Assembly (NCBI RefSeq): GCF_037392515.1
Contig: NC_090283.1
Span: forward strand, 23,836,749-23,900,748
Reading direction: 5' to 3'
DNA length: 64,000 nt
Origin: Haliotis asinina
Lineage: Eukaryota > Mollusca > Gastropoda > Lepetellida > Haliotidae
The notes beneath the pieces are model-generated. The model was not told where the DNA came from. It did no database searches and worked only from the letters and a program-made list of their open reading frames with translations. Positions 56,301 to 64,000 of this stretch are shown here, one piece after another; positions within the stretch are counted from its first letter, which is position 1, and each line of letters begins with the position of its first letter. The position numbers and the translations under genes were made by a program.

Positions 56301-59300
56301 TTCACATTTCAAAACATACTGCAAATAACGCTGTGAATCTCGATTTTGTACATGCCACAGGGACATATATGTCCCTCCTCTTCACCCCTCACTTTGAAGT
56401 CGAATAAAATTCTAAATATACCACGCATATATAAATACTTCACAGTTTTGAATTCTGCGGAAAATTCCCAGTTTCTTGATACCATCCACTATTATCTCAG
56501 ACCAAGCTAAAGTGCTTAAAATCGCCTTTCAAAATAGGCTTCTTCGTAAATGTCGCCATTTTTCAAAGGGTACAAAATCGAGATTCACAGCGTTATTTGC
56601 AGTATGTTTTGAAATGTGAAAATCGGATAATTACTGGGAGTAATGAATTTCAAAAATAACATATTAATGATCACTGATATCAAGTTTTCATGTAACCCGG
56701 AATGATGATTCTGAAACGTCACCGATGTACCCAGAATCGGTTGGGATGTTTTCGAAAATACACTTACACGAACGCCGAAGTGCGCTTTCCGCCATATTGG
56801 ATAGTGTTTACTAAATCACGTTTCGAGAAGGCCGGTATTGAGAAGCCTATTACATCATGTATACATCATAGTTAGCTACGACAAATGCATCATTGAACTC
56901 CCCATGCATGTTACAATCAAATTACAAATGGTCTTTGTCACCAATACCAACTGTCTAGACAAAACGAAACGAAACATACTTTGTATGAAAACGAACGCTG
57001 TGCTCGAAAGACAGCGCTTGACTGAAATGTAAACAAAGAAAAAATCCAATTTTACACTGCGTAGCATTTTCGGAAATTTCCTAACATCCAGCCCTCTAAT
57101 CATTGCTTACAATGGCTCAATACGCTTAGTATATTCAGGGGAAGAGTATCGTGGCAAAAAATAGCAAATTGAAAATAGATACAATGAAATAATTTGGTAA
57201 TTCATAAGAAACTGTCAAACTTTTAGTGCAGCGTGACGCCATGACTGACGCAAAATCACGCAGAACGACAACGGTACTTATCGGCATTTCTGGCTTCTTC
57301 CGTCAAGAACAATGTAAACGATAAGAACATATCACAATACACAGATAGTCAGAATAATTCTGATTACTTACATCTCACATTTATATACAAAAGATCCCTG
57401 AATCAAGCAAAATGTCGTCGCAAAATCCTGTGTACCCTTCTCAGCGAAGCCGCCATTTTGAAAGAAATCGGTTATCGGTAGTGATGTCATACGTCAACAT
57501 TGTTGCACATATTAGGCAATTTCTTTGAGGTGAAGGTCGGTTGAACAAGAGTAAACACAATGCCCATACCATTCCGATTGCACTTTTAGTATTGTGATGT
57601 ATATTTTGCGCATCGTTCAGATATTTTTTCATGAAACTGATTTCAGTATCTACGTATATCCATGTTCAACACCATATCATGTGTGGATATAAGGTATCCG
57701 TTTTTATTCTTTGAAAGCTTTTGATTGTTTGAATAATATTTACATGGGAAACTGTCTAAGTAAGTGTATTATACCACATTTTAAGCCTCTACACAAGTGT
57801 TGGAAGATCACACGTAGCCATTACTGCAACATGTGCTTTAGTTCCCGTGATGTGCAATATTCAATACGTTGGGACAAATATTGCAGTTTCATCTGAACAG
57901 GTTCATAAACAACGATTTAATTCCAACTTATAAGTAAAACGGATAATATTAATGAAAATGATTTGTACATTTTATCAAATGTAGGGGCACACATACTACT
58001 ATTTAAAGGAATTGTCTTGTTCATTGTATTGGTTCGTGTCGTTTTTATAGACAAAACTATTATGAATATTAATTGACCAGGTGCGAGTTTGTCAAAACGT
58101 TTCATGATTCATTATCATTGTTTTTCGATAATAAAGTCAATTCAAATGCGATTAAAATATATCTGATGGCAGAATGTCTAACTCAAACAATATTTATACG
58201 GAAATTGTTAAAAATATATACATCAGGTCAAGTCTTAATTTGGACAAGCATTACGTCCATTTTCTAATACTTCTTTACTGAAACATCGATCTCTTTGTAC
58301 TTTTCATTGCATACTAATGAAGGGAATTGATTTCATAATCATGAGAAGAAAAGTCTTTTTCCTAAATGAATACTCAATGAATATTCAGGTGTTGTGAAAT
58401 TTTCATTTACGCTAAATTGATGCTAGACAGGTGGGCGTGTTGCTCACAATAAGATATGTAGTAAAACCGTGTAATTGTTGATATATTCAGGACACTATTT
58501 CAGTGATAATACCATTCATTTTATATTTTGGCTAAAAAGTGTTGAATTCTGACACAGAAGCCGAAATCTTTTACACATTGAGTGGAAATTAGGTTAGATA
58601 TATACTAATCAGCAACCAGAGTAGTCTTTTTCCGACGTCACAAAATGCACAAAACATGCTGTGATGTCAACTAAAATGTCGCATTATCTTCAGTTATTTC
58701 ATTACGTTTGAAAACGTTGCTGTTACTCCGTTAATAATGATGGAAAATTAATAAAAATACATATACACAAACAGGAGAATATGGGAATCTAAGAACTAAA
58801 ATATGTATCGGATAGGGACATCCAAATCGCTATTGCCTGCTTTTTGATGTAGTACACTTGCATCTTTTCTTACAAATTGTGAAACTACCAAAAGGTATCC
58901 TCTCACATTGGGGAACTTTGTATTGGAATAGTTTGGTTCACTGTGAACAAAACATCACGAAAATATACTGTCCATATCCACAGCAAATTCTCTCCATGTG
59001 ATCGGAGTTACATTGACCTAATGTAAACCATAGCTGAGTTTTGCCCCCTTATCTTTATACGTGCATGACCTCTCTGTCGACGTTTGACGTCATAGTAGAA
59101 AATCGATTTTTGACATTTATTGCGGGTCATTTTTGATTTTGTGAGTATGACGTTATGCATTAGCACATACATCCATTTCATATACACTTATGTCGTTCAG
59201 ATATCAAGCTGTATTTTCTTCGCTGACACTTCCCGTAAAGATGCCAAATTAAAAAAATCGTAGCAGAGTGCTTTTATTGGTGTACGATAAAAAACTGAGA

Positions 59301-59549
59301 AATTTACTGTTTTTGAACACACACAAAAGTTTTGAACAACTTTTAGCAGTGTCTATTTCTCAAACTCCTGAGGTAGTCGCAATTATATTTATACCAACGG
59401 ATAGGAAATTAAATATTCTACATGTCTGTGCAATTTCATAGCCGTACGCAGATCCAGGACCACGCGAGCGCAAATCTCGCACAACGTTCACTTTTCAAAC
59501 CTTATGAAAATGTGCGCCTGAAAAAAAAACTCGGTATCCAGGGGGTTAA
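53370..59549. mobile_element. 6.18-kb palindromic double piggyBac-type element
   Basis: Left arm 53370-56351 and right arm 56570-59549 (2982 and 2980 bases) are inverted copies of the 9449-12655 element at very high identity, around a 218-base spacer. The left copy is cut at the point matching about 12431 of copy 1; the right copy lacks only its last 13 bases. Both outer ends are therefore the same (left) end: ttaaccccctggatgccgag and ctcggtatccagggggttaa, with TTAA on both sides. The palindrome gggacatatatgtccc lies at 56360-56375 in the spacer. Open frames inside are short and simply shared by all three copies. Confidence 0.92.
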
Positions 59550-59969
59550 GCTTATATTTCTCTTCACTGTGAAGTTTCGTTCTGACATTTTTTCCTGTAT
59601 ATTTTCTCAGCCTATTCCTGAATTTTACATCCAAACCTGGTGCATGTATTAATCAAGAACTGAAGTGGTTTCTTTCGCCATTGTAGTTTGTTGGCATTTA
59701 TACGAAACGATTTGGACATAGTCTCAAAGGGAAAGTGGACTTCGTTTGCTGAGAGCAGCTCGAAAATCGCTCAGCATCATTAAACAAAACTTTGCAGGTA
59801 TATGAAATAGATCTCGAAGAGACGCCTTTTGCTATTTGGGAATTTTAAGAAATGGCAGTGATCTTCTACAACCCATAAGCTGACTTCCGGAACTAGCTGT
59901 TTGGTCATGACCGCGCACTTGACTCATACATGTCATTCTGTGCAAGTGGTGTAGACCTATGTCCATCTT
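59550..59969. other. No gene recognised
   Basis: Nothing identified. Confidence 0.5.
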
Positions 59970-60043
59970 GTCGAGTATTTACAGATCGCCGCCATATAGC
60001 TCGGGGACTGCCAAATGCGGCGATGAATTAAAACTATCATAAA
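59970..60043 (+). repeat. SINE-A fragment (3' part)
   Basis: tcgagtatttacagatcgcc gccatatagct, tail diverged. Confidence 0.7.
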
Positions 60044-60133
60044 AATACATTTCAGTGCGTGTGAACAGAACACTGCCGCACTACTTCCGCTTGGCCACTA
60101 ACGTGACTGATATCACCATGATGTTCAATCGTG

Positions 60134-60283
60134 ATGGATTTCGGAAATGTTGCAATCGGCATTTTGGCCGATGTATATGGCCCGGACTTGGATGAAATCA
60201 GTGATGATAAATTTGACTCTGCCCTGGTGATGAAGCTCGGTGAAAATTGGCTTAAGTACGGAAGCGTATTGGGGTCAGGGTGA
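60134..60283 (+). pseudogene. Short open frame cut by a MITE
   Basis: 49 codons starting MDFGNVAIGILADVYG and acidic (DLDEISDDKFDSAL). The last eight codons are already MITE sequence, so any original reading frame is interrupted at about 60257. No family recognised; may be chance. Confidence 0.25.
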
Positions 60284-60797
60284 AAACCTTTTTACTCTCA
60301 TTATTTCCAACGTAGGAGATACTAAGTCCTACCTGGGAGATACTAAGTCCCAGGAGATACTAGGAGATAATACGTCCTACGTAGGAGATAGTAAGTCAGT
60401 TAGTATCTTCTACGTAGGACTTAGTATCACCAACATAGAACTTAGTATCTCCTACGAAGGACTTATTATCTCCTACGTAGGACTTACTATCTCCTACGTA
60501 GGACTTACTATCTCCTACGCAGGACTTATTATCACACACACACACACACACACACATACACACACACACACCAAAACACTGTGTATTAACAAGGCGTTAG
60601 TGTCATTAAATATGCATTGACGTGCATTTCTACGATCTGACATCCTACACAACCAAATAGTTCTCAATTTAATAACCAAACTTCATAATCCGAACCTTTA
60701 AAATGATATATTAAGTACTACGTGGCAGATAGTAAGTCCTACGTAGGATATAATGAGACTAAAAACAATTTCACCGTGGCCCTAGTACGCTTCTGTA
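60257..60797. mobile_element. MITE with internal palindromic tandem array
   Basis: Imperfect 50-base inverted ends: tacggaagcgtattggggtc... at 60257 and ...gccctagtacgcttctgta ending 60797. Inside, units built on cctacgtagg (tctcctacgtaggacttact) repeat first in one orientation (60315-60395) then in the other (60400-60530), followed by a CA run 60533-60571. Confidence 0.75.
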
Positions 60798-60928
60798 CAA
60801 TATATCTGTGTAAGGCTTGCAGTTGGTTAACCTAAGTGGGTGGAAAATTCATCTTTGATGTAAGCATGTATGTACACATAACATATTGTGATTTCTGTGT
60901 TGAAGTATTGATGAGTAGTGTAGATTTA

Positions 60929-61157
60929 TTTATTACTCGCCCGTTGAAGATACTGCAGTGTAAATTTTTCACTTCAATATTACACTAGTGTAATACCGCT
61001 TGACGCATGACGTCAAAATGGTTCAAAGTTGTGACGTCACAATGCTAGTGTTGATGTCGCGATTTTACTAGACCTTGCTTGACTTGAAAAGTGAGTGTCA
61101 TCACACTATAGGCAATTTCGCCGCAGTTTCTGTCAATTTATGTAGGCGAGTAATAAA
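60929..61157. mobile_element. MITE copy 1 (tttattactcgc ends)
   Basis: Ends tttattactcgcc and ggcgagtaataaa are inverted; body holds atgacgtcaaaatggttcaa and gtgacgtcacaatgct. Confidence 0.85.
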
Positions 61158-61271
61158 CAGAATACTAAACTCGCTTCCTTGAAATACCATTTTCATTAAA
61201 CTCGTTAAAGATAAATCATTAACTCGTTTAATAAAAATGGTATTACATGGAAGGTCGTTTAGTATCCTTTA

Positions 61272-61503
61272 TTTATTACTCGCCCGTTGAAGATACTGCG
61301 GTGTAATATTTTTACGGCAATATTACACTAGTGTAATACCGTTTGACGTATGACGTCAAAATGGTTCAAAGTCGTGACGTCACAATGCTAATGTTGATGT
61401 CGCAATTTTACTAGACCTTGTTTGACTCGCAGAAAGCTGAGAGTCCTCACATTGTAGGGAATTTCGCGGCAGTTTCTGTCAATTTATTTAGGCGAGTAAT
61501 AAA
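61272..61503. mobile_element. MITE copy 2
   Basis: Same ends and body as 60929-61157, starting 343 bases later; the flanks (ggaaggtcgtttagtatc) are also repeated, so this is a tandem duplication of a larger unit. A hairpin present after copy 1 (accattttcattaaac ... aataaaaatggt) is missing after copy 2. Confidence 0.85.
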
Positions 61504-61834
61504 CAAAATGCTAAACTCACTTCTGTGAAATATTACACGGAAGGTCGTTTAGTATCTTCTATGAATTCGTCTGAGTATGTGTAGGCCTGCCTGTTTGAGG
61601 AACACATCTCTCTTTGAACAACTGCCTTTGTAAATATTTCAATACATGATGACAAAATCACAGAATCATTTTGGACCCCATTTATTATCAGACATCACAC
61701 CCAAGAGAATGAACAGTCAACATTGCACCAATAATCCCGATGAAGGAAGAAACAACAACTGGCTTTGAGATATTGGGACGAAAATAACTTATGAAAAGGA
61801 TAATAGTCTACAACTATTAAACAGGCGAAATCAA

Positions 61835-62026
61835 ATGATCACCATGATTAAACGAGCTTTATTCAAACTTTCACAACGAGGCATGTCATTACCCAGCTGA
61901 TTCAATAAAATAGATCCATAAAATTTAAATTAAAAGTCTGTTGACGAAGAACAGTAAAACTGCTTGTGTATCACAGATATTTGTGTAAAACTAGCATGTT
62001 ATCATAAAACGATATTTATCAAACAG

Positions 62027-62115
<89 letters not shown>

Positions 62116-62313
62116 CACCATGATTAAACGAGCTTAATTCAAACTTTCACAACGAGGCATGTCATTACCCAGCTATTTAATAAAATAGATCCATAAAATT
62201 TAAATTAAAAGTCTGTTGACGAAGAACAGTAAAACTGCTTGTGTATCACAGATATTTGAGTAAAACTAGCATGTTATCATAAAACGATATTTATCAAACA
62301 GAACAATATATAT
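61835..62313. repeat. 200-base direct duplication around an (AT)n array
   Basis: gatcaccatgattaaacgag begins copies at 61837 and 62113 (276 apart); (AT)n fills 62032-62111. A more diverged relative begins near 63280 (gtctgtcaacgaaggacagt). Confidence 0.9.
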
Positions 62314-63162
62314 ATATTGTTGTATCATATATAAACAGGATACAAATTACGAACAGTGATCGCCATACTAGGGACAATGGGAAGTTTTAGTATATTTGCT
62401 TCTTGCATGGACCCAAGCTGGATATACAGAAGCAATAATAGACTAATCCAGACTTACATTAAAATGACACATATTCAACTATTAAAAAGAGTGGAGACAC
62501 TAAATTGAATTTTAATGTTTTTTGACCTCTTGAGGACTGAAGAAAGTACCCCCTTGGAGGGAACTGCCACTAACAGTCTTTCAGGCATATATCTACCCTC
62601 AAAACATATGAATTAAACTGTATGAATCAAATAAATTTATCATAAAATTTCGATAATAAGAATGCAATTAACAAATAAGAAGGCAATTAACAAAAAGGTC
62701 CTTACCATTTTTAACACTAAAATATAGTGTTAATGACGGACATGTTGACCGTCATTCCTTCATCGCGAGGGATGCAGAAAGGAGGATCTTCGCCCTTTAA
62801 CAAATACTCATGAGTATACCTGCTGTGGCCAATGCGACATGATGACCTCTTCAAATCTGAACTGACAATCTAAGTAGGTGTTCCTCCGTTTTAGACCTTC
62901 CTATCATGATAGAAATTTTAGCTTCTGTTATACGAATAGTCACGCTTTGCATGCAGACTCTATGACAACCACACTGTATGTATGCTGTAAGAAACAATAA
63001 TAAACAAATAATGTAGACGTTTAATAATGCATAACAATATATTCACAAAAACACCCTTGTTCAAATGTTTGCATGACTATGTCTGAATTACGCGACATTG
63101 AAAGTATCCCACCGGCAGTGAAATAGTTACATGCATGTCCCGTTGGGTAGTAACTATATGGT
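62314..63162. repeat. Unclassified interspersed repeat, otherwise empty
   Basis: 62320-62440 matches 63345-63450 (tttgcttcttgcatggaccc versus tttgcctcctgcgtggactt), so this is an interspersed repeat of unknown type. No gene seen. Confidence 0.55.
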
Positions 63163-63235
63163 TGAGTGAGTGAGTGAGTTTAGATTAATGAGTTTAGATC
63201 ACATTGGCAATATTTCAGCCATGTCGTGAAGTTCT
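63163..63235 (-). repeat. SINE tail fragment
   Basis: gtgagtgagtgagtttagat, ggcaatatttcagccatgtc. Confidence 0.6.
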
Positions 63236-63485
63236 AAATTCACAATCGATACATATAAATAATATACAAAATGTCTGTCAACGAAGGACAGTAAAAACAA
63301 TCAGAATATCACAGATATGAATATATACAGAAGACAATACAATATAAACATCGGTTCTATTTTGCCAACAGTTAAAGGGGGATACTTATACCAGAGACCA
63401 TGAAAATTTACAATGCATTTGCCTCCTGCGTGGACTTTAGTTGGATTTATAGCACCCCTTCAGCTGTTAGCAATTTTAGATAATC

Positions 63486-63585
63486 TGGCCTTAAATTAAT
63501 ATAACACATATGGTCTTAAATTAATACAACACATGTGGCCTTAAATTAATATAACACATATGGCCTTAAATTAATGTAACACATA
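63486..63585. repeat. 25-bp tandem repeat, 4 units
   Basis: tggccttaaattaatataac acata repeats at 63486, 63511, 63536 and 63561. Confidence 0.93.
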
Positions 63586-63871
63586 TACTAAAATAAATAT
63601 GGTACTACGTTTAAATTTAATTTTGGGAATCACAATCTAAAGAGGACGGCATATAGCTGCAACAATATTGATACGATATTAAAGTTTGCATACAGTTACA
63701 AGGGGCTGACGATATAGAAGTCGATGGGTTTTCAACATGTGGTCATTAGCGTGTTGACGACGTCTAAACTGATTGGTGAACGGTTCCAAGTAAAAAAATG
63801 TCTGATTGCATTTATGTCGTTTACGCTGAAATACTTATCGTTCACGCTATGACAATCGGAAGGCTATGCTA

Positions 63872-64000
63872 AAGTATGATTGATCGCCATGCGTCTGTGT
63901 TAAGGTATGGAAATTACGATCATCTTACCGCTGCGACAGTCGTAAGTCTATACCAAAGTATGGAGTTACGATCACTTTGTCACAACGACAGTCGTAAGTC
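63872..64000. repeat. About 53-bp tandem repeat, running off the window
   Basis: aaggtatggaaattacgatc (63902) and aaagtatggagttacgatca (63955), each ending gcgacagtcgtaagtc or similar; a first diverged unit starts near 63872. Confidence 0.75.

Overview
Eukaryotic, almost certainly molluscan DNA, most like a marine gastropod such as an abalone. The best clue is the large number of SINEs whose shared 3' end reads gcggcgtaaaac-taaactcactcactc; from memory this tail is common around Haliotis microsatellites, but I could not check it. Genes are intron-rich and small against a background of SINEs, LINE and Tc1 debris, MITEs, minisatellites and microsatellites. No bacterial, plasmid or CRISPR features are present.

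Layout. 1-600: 3' end of a leucine-rich-repeat transmembrane protein gene (+). 830-9450: repeats only, including a SINE that has expanded internally into two minisatellites and a dead Tc1-type transposase. 9449-12655: a 3.2 kb non-coding element with TTAA ends and 17-bp terminal inverted repeats (piggyBac-type). 15.7-17.6 kb: a small gene (+) with CCAAT and TATA boxes, two exons and a cysteine-rich secreted product. 18.6-19.4 kb: a 77-bp satellite. 22.4-29.1 kb: a five-exon gene (+) that splices in frame into a 327-residue secreted VWA / Cys-rich / PAN-apple protein; its first intron holds two antisense LINE fragments. 29.4-39.8 kb: transposon debris, SINEs and a 30-bp minisatellite. 39.8-51.1 kb: a ten-exon gene (-), the main find. 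53370-59549: a 6.18 kb near-perfect palindrome made of two copies of the 3.2 kb piggyBac-type element fused tail to tail. 60.2-64 kb: MITEs, a palindromic tandem array, AT microsatellite and segment duplications.

Main find. On the minus strand, ten exons (51117 down to 39836) have matching splice phases and sum to 764 codons. They give a type II membrane protein: an 84-residue cytoplasmic tail with one ITIM-like motif, a single transmembrane helix, a Ser/Thr-rich stalk, then V-type Ig, second Ig, CBM14 chitin-binding domain, and the same three domains again. Ig-Ig-chitin-binding is the layout of the VCBPs, secreted gut immune proteins of amphioxus and tunicates. Here it appears duplicated and membrane-anchored in a mollusc. 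One exon carries an in-frame TGA (codon 560), so the gene may be mutated, edited, polymorphic or mis-assembled.

The LRR protein, the VWA-PAN protein and the VCBP-like receptor are all extracellular recognition or adhesion types, but nothing in the sequence shows that they act together. Exon structures rest on reading splice sites and phases by eye; no transcript data were available.
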